NCBI RefSeq assembly: GCF_014836645.1
Contig: NZ_JACSQM010000002.1
Location: 248,001-312,000 of the forward strand
Direction: 5' to 3'
Length of the DNA stretch: 64,000 nucleotides
Source: Fictibacillus norfolkensis
GTDB taxonomy: Bacteria > Bacillota > Bacilli > Bacillales > Fictibacillaceae
The notes below the pieces were generated by a model. The model did no database searches, was not told the DNA's origin, and saw only the letters and a program-made list of their open reading frames with translations. The stretch's first letter is position 1. Each line of letters starts with the position of its first letter. A program made the position numbers and the translations under genes. Below, in pieces: positions 51,934 through 60,688 of the stretch.

Positions 51934-53601
51934 ATGAGAGGAAAACGTGTTTTAGTTTGTACCATGCTAAGTACAGCCATGTTGTTATCCAGTTTTACTC
52001 CTGCCATTTTTGCAGAGGGCTCCTCCACCCAACATCATAATCGAACGCACCACGGTGACTGGAACCAGCCCTCTAAATCATCACCTGTTCTACATCCGGG
52101 AACACCAGAAAGTGCTGCATTAAAACGAGAACCACTAGAGCAAATCGGTCCGTTTATTGAAAGTGAGATTGAGAAACGAACCATGCCAGGCGCTGTCGTT
52201 CTCATCGCCAGAAGTGGAAGTATCGCAAAGCATGATGCATATGGCTATTCCGCTCGCTACATAGACGATCAGTTCACAGAAATGGATCATCCTGTTGAGA
52301 TGAAAAAAGACACTATTTTTGATATTGCCTCGATCTCCAAACTCTTCACCACAACGGCTGCAATGAAGCTGTATGAACAAGGAAAATTCAATCTAGATGA
52401 CCCTGTCGGAAAATACATTCCAGAGTTCAATGAAAACGGAAAAGAGAGCGTAACCATCCGGCAGATCATGACGCATACTTCAGGGTTTACTGCATGGATT
52501 CCTCTATATAGTATGGGAGCAAATCGCGAGGAACGACTGCAGATCGCTTTAAAATATGGCTTAAAGAATGAGCCTGGAACAACGTATACATACAGTGACC
52601 TAAATTTAATCACTCTAGGTGTTTTAGTTGAAAGACTGTCAGGACAACGTCTCGACGACTATGTAAAAAAGAACATCACCGAGCCGCTCGGAATGAAAGA
52701 TACGATGTACAACCCTTCGGCAGATCTTCGTGACCGAATCGCTGCTACTGAATATCAGCCAGCAATCGGCCGCGGCATGGTCTGGGGAAGTGTGCATGAC
52801 GAGAACGCGTGGAGTTTAGATGGCGTTGCAGGACATGCCGGCGTCTTTTCCACCGCTAAAGATCTCGCAATTTTCGGCCATATGATATTACAGAATGGTA
52901 AGTATGGTAAAACGCAGATTCTCAAGCCAGAAACGGTTAGCTTATTAACAGAAAACCAGCTACCACAGTTTCCATCAAACTCACACGGACTAGGCTGGGA
53001 GTTGAATCAAGGGTGGTACATGGATGCTCTCAGCAATGAAGAAACACTCGGACACACTGGATATACCGGAACCTCAATGGTTGTTTCACCTAAGAATAAA
53101 ACGATTGTACTTACCTTAACGAATCGCGTCCACCCTTCTCGAGCGACGGTCTCTATGAATCCGATACGACGCAAAGTCGCACAACTAACAGCTGATGCGA
53201 TCTCAGTGCCGCTTCATCACAGAGATAAAGCTTGGTTTGCCGGATATGGCGATAACCTGAAAAAAGGATTAACTTTTGAAGTCGGTAAAAATCAGGATAC
53301 TCTTCATTTTAACCATTGGTTCAGTATTGAAGATGGAAGTGACAGAGGTTCCGTTCAAGTTTCAAGTGACAATGAAACGTGGACAACACTACCGAACACA
53401 TATACTGGAAAAGAAGAAACATGGGATCGCGAAAAGGTAAAGCTCCCTGAAGGAACAAAGTTTGTACGCTTCCTCTATGAAACCGATGCTTCTGTAAACG
53501 GTAGAGGATGGTATGTAGATGATGTATATGGAAGTGACCGGCGCGGAAAGAAGAACCGATTAACAATCGTTCAAAACGAATGGGTAGAACGCGGTTGGTA
53601 A
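51934..53601 (+). CDS. Secreted serine hydrolase (beta-lactamase/PBP4* family) with C-terminal beta domain
   Basis: 555 residues. Signal peptide (LLSSFTPAIFAEG), class C beta-lactamase-like domain with SxxK in DIASISKLFTTTAAMKLYEQ, Tyr motif in YTYSDLNLITLGVL and HTG in LGHTGYTGTSMVV. The last 130 residues form a discoidin/CBM-like beta sandwich (VQVSSDNETWTTLPNT, ...FVRFLYETDASV). Acts outside the cell on a peptidyl or ester substrate; a true beta-lactamase is unlikely. AAGGAGAATG upstream. Confidence 0.88.
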   Translation: MRGKRVLVCTMLSTAMLLSSFTPAIFAEGSSTQHHNRTHHGDWNQPSKSSPVLHPGTPESAALKREPLEQIGPFIESEIEKRTMPGAVVLIARSGSIAKHDAYGYSARYIDDQFTEMDHPVEMKKDTIFDIASISKLFTTTAAMKLYEQGKFNLDDPVGKYIPEFNENGKESVTIRQIMTHTSGFTAWIPLYSMGANREERLQIALKYGLKNEPGTTYTYSDLNLITLGVLVERLSGQRLDDYVKKNITEPLGMKDTMYNPSADLRDRIAATEYQPAIGRGMVWGSVHDENAWSLDGVAGHAGVFSTAKDLAIFGHMILQNGKYGKTQILKPETVSLLTENQLPQFPSNSHGLGWELNQGWYMDALSNEETLGHTGYTGTSMVVSPKNKTIVLTLTNRVHPSRATVSMNPIRRKVAQLTADAISVPLHHRDKAWFAGYGDNLKKGLTFEVGKNQDTLHFNHWFSIEDGSDRGSVQVSSDNETWTTLPNTYTGKEETWDREKVKLPEGTKFVRFLYETDASVNGRGWYVDDVYGSDRRGKKNRLTIVQNEWVERGW

Positions 53602-53609
53602 AACAAGAA

Positions 53610-53639
53610 AGCAGTTTCGCTTTAATCAGCGAAACTGCT
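53610..53639. terminator. Bidirectional terminator
   Basis: Perfect 11-bp stem AGCAGTTTCGC/GCGAAACTGCT between two convergent genes. Confidence 0.8.
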
Positions 53640-53644
53640 CTTAC

Positions 53645-54442
53645 TTATATTTGTACAACAATCCTCTCAGGACGTGTATACACATTCATAGAATCTCCTC
53701 TTACAAAACCAACCGTCGTAATTCCTAGTTCTTCCGCTGATTGCAGAGCAAATTCTGTTGGGGCTGACTTTGAGAGGACGATCTCACAGCCGATCTTCGC
53801 TACTTTTAATAAAATCTCAGAAGAAATTCGACCACTAAATACGAGAATCTTATTTCCTATGAAAATATCATTCTTCAAGCAATATCCATAGATTTTATCA
53901 AGGGCATTGTGACGTCCAATGTCCATTCGGCTCAGCACGATTCCGTTCACATCACAAAGTGCGGCGTTATGCACACCACCTGTTTCTTGAAAAACGCCTG
54001 CTCCCTTCTGCATCTCTCGCATCAAACGGAAGCAGTCCTCAGGCGTAACTTTCACCCTGACTTCATTCATAGATTTCGCCGTACGAGCATCATTCGCAAA
54101 TACAAAGCCTTGCCTGCTCATGCCGCAGCATGAAGTTATGTATCTTTTATTCTGCAAATTTTGATAGACCGGGTTCAAACGATCAGTTGTCACATGCACA
54201 AAGCTACCGTCTTCCTGCATCCATAGGTCTTTAATATCTTTATAGTTTCGGATGATTCCTTCAGAGGCGAGATAACCTACGACCATATCCTCAATGTACT
54301 CAGGGCTGCATACCATCGTAACAAATTCTTCTCCATTGATTTTAATTGTTACAGGAAGCTCAGTTACGATAGTGTCTTCTATGTTCACTGCATGTCCGTT
54401 CTTAATCTGCAGAATACTGCGCTTAGTCACAATTGGTTTCAT
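53645..54442 (-). CDS. fdhD: Formate dehydrogenase accessory sulfurtransferase FdhD
   Basis: 265 residues from the ATG at 54442 (MKPIVTKRSILQIKNGHAVN), with AAGGGGGTGAT upstream. Contains SCCGMSRQGFVFAND (the sulfur-carrying Cys pair) and GGVHNAALCD, GRHNALDKIYG, KILVFSGRISSEILLKVAKIG. FdhD sulfurates the molybdenum or tungsten bis-MGD cofactor before insertion into formate dehydrogenase. It follows the DUF2294 gene and is divergent from the FDH alpha gene. Confidence 0.94.
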   Translation of the reverse strand: MKPIVTKRSILQIKNGHAVNIEDTIVTELPVTIKINGEEFVTMVCSPEYIEDMVVGYLASEGIIRNYKDIKDLWMQEDGSFVHVTTDRLNPVYQNLQNKRYITSCCGMSRQGFVFANDARTAKSMNEVRVKVTPEDCFRLMREMQKGAGVFQETGGVHNAALCDVNGIVLSRMDIGRHNALDKIYGYCLKNDIFIGNKILVFSGRISSEILLKVAKIGCEIVLSKSAPTEFALQSAEELGITTVGFVRGDSMNVYTRPERIVVQI

Positions 54443-54461
54443 AAGACAATCACCCCCTTCG

Positions 54462-54806
54462 CTACGCGATCGGTTTATCAAAAACAAAGACAGACACTGC
54501 CATATCTTCATCCACTTTGAAATCTGAGAACAGATGAACGAATTTTGCACCGGTCACATCTTCTAATCCATCTGGTGGAGCTGTTGCGTAAACGTCCTGA
54601 ATCAGACGAGTCCTTGCAGCATGCACCATCTCTTTGCCTTCAGCCGTTCGAGCAATGAATTTTTCAGTTGGTGTTAAATTTCCGTACATAGTTGAGATCG
54701 CCATGTTTTCCACAAAGACCGTATGAATTTTCTCAGGTCCTTTTCCTAATAAGTTCTTACGGAGTTTACGAATAATATCATTAAAGTCATGCACTTTCTT
54801 CGTCAT
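54462..54806 (-). CDS. DUF2294 protein (formate dehydrogenase-linked)
   Basis: 114 residues from the ATG at 54806 (MTKKVHDFNDIIRKLRKNLL), with GTGGTGATG upstream; the open frame above it is non-coding. IRKLRKNLLGKGPEKIHTVFV and YGNLTPTEKFIARTAEGKEM fit DUF2294, small proteins often beside formate dehydrogenase genes in bacilli. Function unknown. 19 bp before fdhD, same strand. Confidence 0.8.
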   Translation of the reverse strand: MTKKVHDFNDIIRKLRKNLLGKGPEKIHTVFVENMAISTMYGNLTPTEKFIARTAEGKEMVHAARTRLIQDVYATAPPDGLEDVTGAKFVHLFSDFKVDEDMAVSVFVFDKPIA

Positions 54807-55073
54807 TCGGACATCACCACTATTTCTCCATTTTTTACTAATCATACATGATGTACTTACTTTTCGCACGTGATAAAAATGAAAAGCTAGAATACAAGTC
54901 TTGTTGTTTATTGATGGTGTAAACGCTATAATAAAGGAGAAAAGTTGGTAGAGAAAATCGTTTACACAGTTTTTTCTTCCATCTTGTAAATTACATAATG
55001 ATTTATCTTTTAGTAACAATAAAAGAGATCGCATGCTGGATTGGCCTAATGGTATGACCTGCTATTACACTAT

Positions 55074-55137
55074 TCCACCATGAATTCACATTTTCTGTAC
55101 GTCTATAGAATTTGTGCTTTCGTGGTGGATTTTTTTG
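55074..55137 (+). promoter_or_regulatory. Terminator-like hairpin in the formate dehydrogenase leader
   Basis: TCCACCA (55074-55080) pairs perfectly with TGGTGGA (55123-55129), followed by eight T. The enclosed 42 nt contain a further CACA/TGTG pairing. It is in the direction of the FDH alpha gene and 54 bp before it. The rest of 54807-55073 has a possible short structured segment (GGCCTAATGGTATGACC) but no gene. Confidence 0.55.
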
Positions 55138-55190
55138 TACAATCATACGTTTACGATGACTAGAAGTATTAAACGAAAGGAAGATTCTTA

Positions 55191-58127
55191 ATGGATAAGA
55201 TGATTCAAATTACAATCGACGGCAACAAATATGAAGCTCCTTCTGGCACATCCATTCTCGATATAATAAATAAAAACGAACTAACTCACCCTCAGATTTG
55301 TTACACCCCACAAGTTGATCCGATTGAAACGTGTGATACATGTATCGTGGAGGTAGATGGCAAGCTGATGCGTTCGTGCTCAACGATGGCACTCGACGGT
55401 ATGGCGATCGAGCGCTCTTCTACAAGAGCAAAGGATGCACAGAATGAGGCGATGGATCGTTTACTTGAGAACCACCTTCTCTATTGTACGGTTTGTGATA
55501 ACAATAACGGCAACTGTAAGCTGCATAACACCGCTGAACTGATGGAGATTGAGCATCAATCGGTTCCATATTCGCCAAAAGAAGAAATGGTGGATCTTGA
55601 TATGTCTCACCCGTTTTACCGTTATGATGCCAATCAATGTATCACGTGCGGTCAGTGTGTAGAAGTGTGTCAAAACTTACAGGTAAACGAAACACTATCC
55701 ATAGACTGGGAACGAGAACGCCCCCGCGTAATATGGGATGCTGGATCAAGTATCGATGATTCCTCATGCGTCAGTTGCGGACAATGTGTGACCGTCTGTC
55801 CGTGTAACGCTCTTATGGAAAAATCAATGCTTGGCGAAGCGGGTTTCATGACAGGATTGAAAGAAGATTTACTTGAGCCAATGGTCGAACTTGTAAAAGA
55901 AGTTGAGCCTGGATATAGTGGCATTTTCGCGATTTCTGAAGTGGAAGCCGCTATGCGTGAAACACGTACGAAAAAGACGAAAACGGTTTGCACGTTCTGC
56001 GGAGTCGGCTGTTCGTTCGAAGTATGGACGAAAGGCAGAAAGATTTTAAAAGTTGAACCAAGTGAAGGTCCTGTGAACGCGATCTCCACATGTGTCAAAG
56101 GAAAGTTCGGCTGGGATTTCGTAAACAGCGAAGAACGCCTCACTACACCACTTATTCGTAAAGACGGTGTTTTTGTAGAATCCACTTGGGACGAAGCACT
56201 TACACTGATTGCTGATAAGATGAGCGCGATAAAAGAAAAACACGGCAGCAACGCACTTGGCTTTGTTTCGTCATCTAAAATTACGAATGAAGAGAACTAC
56301 TTGATGCAAAAGTTCGCGCGTCAGATTATCGGCACGAACAATGTTGACAACTGCTCTCGCTATTGTCAGTCTCCTGCAACCGACGGATTGTTCCGTACGG
56401 TCGGTATGGGTGGTGACGCAGGAACGATTCAGGATATCGCGCAAGCTGGTCTTGTCATCGTCGTTGGTGCGAATCCGACAGAAGGACATCCCGTTCTTGC
56501 CACACGTGTAAAGCGTGCCCATAAACTGCATGGACAAAAATTAATCGTAGCGGATCTTCGTAAACATGAACTCGCGGAACGCTCAGATATTTTCATGAGT
56601 CCTAAGCAAGGCACAGACCAAGTTTGGCTTATGGCCGTGACGAAGTACATGATCGATCAAGGCTGGCACGATCAGAAATTTATCGAAGAGAATGTTCATT
56701 ACTTAGACGAGTTTATAGAAGTACTTGAAAAATATACGCTTGAATATGCAGAAGAAATTACGGGTCTTTCACAAGAAACAATCATTGATGTGGCGAAAAT
56801 GATTCGTGACGCTGACGGCACATGCGTACTTTGGGGAATGGGTGTAACGCAAAACACGGGTGGAAGTGATACTTCTGCTGCGATCTCTAACTTGCTGTTA
56901 GCAACCGGCAACTATCGTCGTCCAGGTGCTGGTGCCTACCCGCTTCGTGGTCACAACAACGTTCAAGGGGCTTGCGATATGGGTACCTTACCTGCTTGGC
57001 TTCCAGGGTATCAGCATATTACAGATGATCTCGCTCGAGCGAAATTTGAAAAAGCATACGGCGTAACGATTGATAGCAAACCTGGTAAAGACAACATCCA
57101 GATGGTCGAAGGCATCGGAACGGGCGAGATTAAATCGATGTATTTAGTCGGTGAAGATATGGCGCTCGTTGATTCAAACTCCAACCATGTTCATGAGATG
57201 CTCAGTCAGCTTGAATTCTTTGTTGTCCAAGATATTTTCTTAACAAAAACCGCACAATACGCAGATGTGGTTCTGCCTGCAGCTCCTTCTCTTGAAAAAG
57301 AAGGAACATTCACGAATACCGAACGCCGTGTGCAGCGTTTGTATCAAGCCTTACCTACAACAGGAGGATCTCGTCCTGACTGGGAAATCATCCAAGCGAT
57401 CGCCATTCGAATGGGTGCTGATTGGAACTACAGTCATCCGAGTGAAATCTTTGAAGAGATGGCGGGACTTGCTCCTCTTTTTGGAGAAGCAAATTATGAT
57501 GTGCTAGAAGGCTGGGGCAGCTTCCTTTGGGGTGACTTCAGCGGTAAGAGTACACCACTCCTATACACAGAAGGTTTTAATTTTCCTGATAAAAAAGCGC
57601 GTTTCGCATTATCAGACTGGATGCATCCAGCTGAGTTTCCTGAAGAGTTCGACCTTCATATCAACAACGGGCGCATGCTCGAACATTTTCATGAAGGCAA
57701 TCTGACAAATAAATCGAAAGGCATTCAGCATAAAGTGCCTGATGTTTTTGTTGAAGTATCGCCTAGTCTTGCAGAAGAACGCGGTGTGATCGATGGATCA
57801 GTCGTTCGGTTGATCTCGCCGTTTGGAGCAGTGAAGTTAAACGCACTCGTTACAGATCGTGTGAAAAACAATGAGCTGTATCTTCCGATGAACTCCGTGA
57901 ATAACGAGACTGCAATCAACTTTTTAACTGGTCCCGCTGTCGATCATCGTACACATACACCAGCTTATAAACAGACGAAGGTACGAATGGAAATCATCAG
58001 CCGTGAAGGTGAAGTGAAGCTTCCTGGCAACAACCCAAGAAACAAAAAACGCTATCCGCAAAATGGTGTTGAAGTACAGCGTAAATGGAACCGTCCAGGC
58101 TATGTTCACTTGACGGATGAAGTGTAA
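55191..58127 (+). CDS. Formate dehydrogenase alpha subunit, molybdopterin type (YjgC/YrhE-like)
   Basis: 978 residues. N-terminal [2Fe-2S] ferredoxin-like domain (Cys37, 48, 51, 63), NADH-dehydrogenase-G-like and 2x[4Fe-4S] region (CITCGQCVEVC, CVSCGQCVTVC), then a [4Fe-4S] motif CTFCGVGCSFEVW and the bis-MGD oxidoreductase domain. The residue at the selenocysteine position is Cys392 in VDNCSRYCQSPATDG; the following residue is Gln, where classical formate dehydrogenases have His. Oxidises formate, or a related compound, using soluble carriers. Followed by DUF1641. Confidence 0.92.
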   Translation: MDKMIQITIDGNKYEAPSGTSILDIINKNELTHPQICYTPQVDPIETCDTCIVEVDGKLMRSCSTMALDGMAIERSSTRAKDAQNEAMDRLLENHLLYCTVCDNNNGNCKLHNTAELMEIEHQSVPYSPKEEMVDLDMSHPFYRYDANQCITCGQCVEVCQNLQVNETLSIDWERERPRVIWDAGSSIDDSSCVSCGQCVTVCPCNALMEKSMLGEAGFMTGLKEDLLEPMVELVKEVEPGYSGIFAISEVEAAMRETRTKKTKTVCTFCGVGCSFEVWTKGRKILKVEPSEGPVNAISTCVKGKFGWDFVNSEERLTTPLIRKDGVFVESTWDEALTLIADKMSAIKEKHGSNALGFVSSSKITNEENYLMQKFARQIIGTNNVDNCSRYCQSPATDGLFRTVGMGGDAGTIQDIAQAGLVIVVGANPTEGHPVLATRVKRAHKLHGQKLIVADLRKHELAERSDIFMSPKQGTDQVWLMAVTKYMIDQGWHDQKFIEENVHYLDEFIEVLEKYTLEYAEEITGLSQETIIDVAKMIRDADGTCVLWGMGVTQNTGGSDTSAAISNLLLATGNYRRPGAGAYPLRGHNNVQGACDMGTLPAWLPGYQHITDDLARAKFEKAYGVTIDSKPGKDNIQMVEGIGTGEIKSMYLVGEDMALVDSNSNHVHEMLSQLEFFVVQDIFLTKTAQYADVVLPAAPSLEKEGTFTNTERRVQRLYQALPTTGGSRPDWEIIQAIAIRMGADWNYSHPSEIFEEMAGLAPLFGEANYDVLEGWGSFLWGDFSGKSTPLLYTEGFNFPDKKARFALSDWMHPAEFPEEFDLHINNGRMLEHFHEGNLTNKSKGIQHKVPDVFVEVSPSLAEERGVIDGSVVRLISPFGAVKLNALVTDRVKNNELYLPMNSVNNETAINFLTGPAVDHRTHTPAYKQTKVRMEIISREGEVKLPGNNPRNKKRYPQNGVEVQRKWNRPGYVHLTDEV

Positions 58128-58142
58128 GGGGGGCGATTTGAT

Positions 58143-58622
58143 ATGGCACAACCAACTACGGTTATCAAAAAGAATATAAAAACCGAAGAGCAGATTCAGC
58201 AAGAGAAGCTAACTGAACTTCAAAAAGCTTTAGCTGAAAAAGAAGCAGCTCTCACTAAAGCACTCGATTTTATTGGAGAACTAGATAAAATTGGAGCATT
58301 AGAAGCAGCGAACTCCATGCTCGTCGCAAAAGATAAAATCGCAAGCATCGCACTTGGCCAGGCAACCCGTGAACCTGTTACGAACATGATCAACAACTTA
58401 ATGGGTGCAGCAGGTGTTCTGACGAAAATGGATCCAGAAGTAACGGCGAAGTTGCTCGATAGTGTTGTTACTGGCTTGAAGCAAGGGGAAGAGTTTGTGG
58501 AGAGCGATAAGAAGGTTGGAGCTTTTGATCTTGTGAAGTCGCTGAAGGACCCTGATATTAATCGAGCGATCGGATTTGGTCTTCACTTTTTGAAGGGTAT
58601 GGGTCAGGAATTGAAGAAATGA
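58143..58622 (+). CDS. DUF1641 protein (YjgD/YrhD-like), formate dehydrogenase partner
   Basis: 159 residues: N-terminal coiled coil (about 15-60: IQQEKLTELQKALAEKEAAL) and DUF1641 helical domain (MLVAKDKIASIALGQATREP, ...PDINRAIGFGLHFLKGMGQE). Always follows this type of formate dehydrogenase gene in bacilli. It may be a small subunit or assembly factor. AAGGGGGGC upstream; 15 bp after the alpha gene. Confidence 0.87.
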   Translation: MAQPTTVIKKNIKTEEQIQQEKLTELQKALAEKEAALTKALDFIGELDKIGALEAANSMLVAKDKIASIALGQATREPVTNMINNLMGAAGVLTKMDPEVTAKLLDSVVTGLKQGEEFVESDKKVGAFDLVKSLKDPDINRAIGFGLHFLKGMGQELKK

Positions 58623-58632
58623 TAATAAGGTG

Positions 58633-58660
58633 AGGTGACGCTTTGGTGGCGTCACCTTTT
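58633..58660 (+). terminator. Terminator after DUF1641
   Basis: AGGTGACGC/GCGTCACCT perfect 9-bp stem followed by TTTTTG. Confidence 0.85.
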
Positions 58661-58691
58661 TGTGTATTATCTGAAAGTGGATTTGTCGAAT

Positions 58692-58741
58692 GGACATTAT
58701 TCTTGTGAAAGTGGACAGTATTTCATGAAAACCCGACAGTA
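58692..58741 (+). repeat. 21-bp-period degenerate tandem repeat, locus C (3 units)
   Basis: Cores GGACATTA (58692), GGACAGTA (58713) and CGACAGTA (58734), spaced exactly 21 bp, with AT-rich GAAA-containing spacers. Same family as locus B on the opposite strand. Confidence 0.75.
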
Positions 58742-58750
58742 ACCTTCGTA

Positions 58751-60301
58751 TTAGAATGTCAGCAACCTTATCAACCGCTCTTTACCAACAGAATGGATCA
58801 ATATTGGAATTCGGGGTCCACTGTTGCCGTTTAAAACCAGTTGATATATGATGCTAAACAATCTTTTTTGGTTACTTTTCTTTAGTTTGGGATCATCTAC
58901 ATGACAAATATCGTAAACTTTTCTCATCAACTCTTCATCATCCTGAAGATCGGCCTCAGACCTTAATAACTGCACAAAACCCTCAATCCATTTTTTCTCC
59001 TGATCCTGAAGTATCCCGAAATATTCTCGATTTGTTTCTTCATTAACCTTAAGTACTTTCTCTGAACACCAATTTTTCAACCAATATTCAACTCTTTCAC
59101 AAACTCCAGCTACCTCTTTAAGCGTATACGCCTCCCCTGTTCTAGCCAATACTTCTCTAACGAGTGAGACCTCAAAATTCACAAGCGGCAATATACTCGC
59201 CACATGGCTGAATTTAGGTACACGCCTTATACCAGATGTTACTGAAGAAAGTTCCAAAGCTGCTGAAATCTCTTCTTTCAAATGACATTGCTCTGCATGG
59301 CTAAACCTTTCATACTCTGTGTAGTTCCTAATAACGTCATCATCTAACCCAATATGAAAAGGAGCATTCGGCTGATATTTTGCAAACATGAAAAGGATAA
59401 CTTCTGGTGTATAGATCTTCAACAACTCTCCGGGTGTAATATTGTTTCCTGATGAACTCGACATCTTCTCACCAGACCCTTTAATACTGATAAAATCATA
59501 CGGTTCATACTCTGGTGCTTGAAAGTTATAGATGTTTGATGCGATCTCCTTGGAAACATTAAAACTTCCAGTCGCAGAAGAATGGTCTCTTCCACCTGGT
59601 TCGAACACCACATCTTCTGCCTTCCATCTCATCGGCCAATCCACTTTCCAATTCAATTTAATGTTTGTCGCTAGTGCTACCTCGATAGAGTTTGAATGAC
59701 CACATGAACAAGTGTAGCTTAATCTTTCATCTTGAAATTTGTGAATGTGTACTGTATTTTTCCTGCAAACTTCACAATACACATTAACTGGATAAAAACG
59801 CTCTCGCTCTTCCATACTGTGTTCACTAGTTTTAAAATTCATTAGAATATCATAGATCTGTTTGCGATTTTGAAGAGCATGAACGATCTGAGTTTGATAC
59901 CTTCTCAATCCATACTCCTTGCTTTGATAGATAAAATCAGGAACGATTCCGAACTCTCTCAATGACTGTTCAAACTCTATTTCAAAGTGATCAGCGTAAG
60001 AACTGTGGCACTCAAACGGACATGGAATCTCTGAGTATGGCATTCCAATATATTGCTCAAAAGTAGGATCAACATTTTTCGGGACCTTACGAAATCGATC
60101 AAAATCATCCCATGAAAAGATAAAACGCGTTTTTTTCCCAAGCTGTTGCAATGCCCTTACAACAAAGTATGTGGTAACCACCTCTCGAAAATTCCCTATA
60201 TGAACCGAGCCGGATGGACTGATGCCTGATGCGCAAACAAACTTCTCACGATCTGGATGTTTCCTGACTAATTCTTCTGCTATTCGAAATGCCCAATGCA
60301 T
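58751..60301 (-). CDS. lysS: Lysyl-tRNA synthetase, class I
   Basis: 516 residues from the ATG at 60301 (MHWAFRIAEELVRKHPDREK), with GAGGAGTG upstream; the frame above it is the T-box terminator. Class I signatures: CASGISPSGSVHIGNF (HIGH) and IKGSGEKMSSSSGNNI (KMSKS variant), with a zinc-like CEVCRKNTVH...CSCG in between. This is the archaeal-type LysRS1, unlike the class II enzyme usual in bacteria; B. cereus has both. Preceded by a T-box leader, so it responds to uncharged tRNA. Confidence 0.93.
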   Translation of the reverse strand: MHWAFRIAEELVRKHPDREKFVCASGISPSGSVHIGNFREVVTTYFVVRALQQLGKKTRFIFSWDDFDRFRKVPKNVDPTFEQYIGMPYSEIPCPFECHSSYADHFEIEFEQSLREFGIVPDFIYQSKEYGLRRYQTQIVHALQNRKQIYDILMNFKTSEHSMEERERFYPVNVYCEVCRKNTVHIHKFQDERLSYTCSCGHSNSIEVALATNIKLNWKVDWPMRWKAEDVVFEPGGRDHSSATGSFNVSKEIASNIYNFQAPEYEPYDFISIKGSGEKMSSSSGNNITPGELLKIYTPEVILFMFAKYQPNAPFHIGLDDDVIRNYTEYERFSHAEQCHLKEEISAALELSSVTSGIRRVPKFSHVASILPLVNFEVSLVREVLARTGEAYTLKEVAGVCERVEYWLKNWCSEKVLKVNEETNREYFGILQDQEKKWIEGFVQLLRSEADLQDDEELMRKVYDICHVDDPKLKKSNQKRLFSIIYQLVLNGNSGPRIPILIHSVGKERLIRLLTF

Positions 60302-60304
60302 ATT

Positions 60305-60650
60305 AAAATCACTCCTCATTTTTTTATAAGAAAAACAGAAAAAGCCCTCACCCCCAAGATTATTCATCTTGAGGACGAGAGCTTATTAGCGTTCGCGGTA
60401 CCACCTCAGTTTGTTCATATGTCACCATATCAACCTCTTCAGGTACGGCAATGAAAAAGAATCACTCGCGTATACCCTATCTCTGTAACGGGAGATCCCG
60501 TTGTATTATCAGCAAAGATACCTCTGCATCCGTACAAAGCTCGGAGTCTTTTTTTCGTTAAGATATTATTGCTCTTTCACACCAATCAAGAGCTCTCTGG
60601 AAATAATAATGCTTAACTACTTTTCTCTTCATAGCCATAAAATGTTAAAT
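60305..60650 (-). ncRNA. T-box riboswitch leader of the class I lysyl-tRNA synthetase gene
   Basis: Minus strand, about 350 nt. The T-box itself is GAGGTGGTACCGCG (60394-60407). The terminator stem AGCTCTCGTCCTCAAGAT/ATCTTGGGGGTGAGGGCT is followed by TTTTTCTG at 60323-60330. Upstream is a Stem I with the distal GGTGTGAAAGAGC and an A-rich bulge (ACGAAAAAAAGAC, 60546-60558), where AAA or AAG is consistent with a lysine specifier. Exact pairing was not folded. Confidence 0.9.
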
Positions 60651-60657
60651 TTTTATT

Positions 60658-60686
60658 AGTATATATAGTTTTGGGAAAGTTGTCAA
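60658..60686 (-). promoter_or_regulatory. Sigma-A promoter of the T-box transcript
   Basis: TTGACA (60681-60686), 17 nt, TATACT (60658-60663) on the minus strand, start near 60651. It directly abuts the stop codon of the upstream gene. Confidence 0.85.
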
Positions 60687-60688
60687 AA

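Noticed and set aside
54807..55034. N-terminal extension of the DUF2294 protein
   Set aside because: No family similarity in the added residues; a GTGGTGATG site stands before 54806.
55041..55080. tRNA-like stretch GGCCTAATGGTATGACC before the formate dehydrogenase gene
   Set aside because: It resembles a D-arm, but no anticodon arm, T-arm or acceptor pairing follows.
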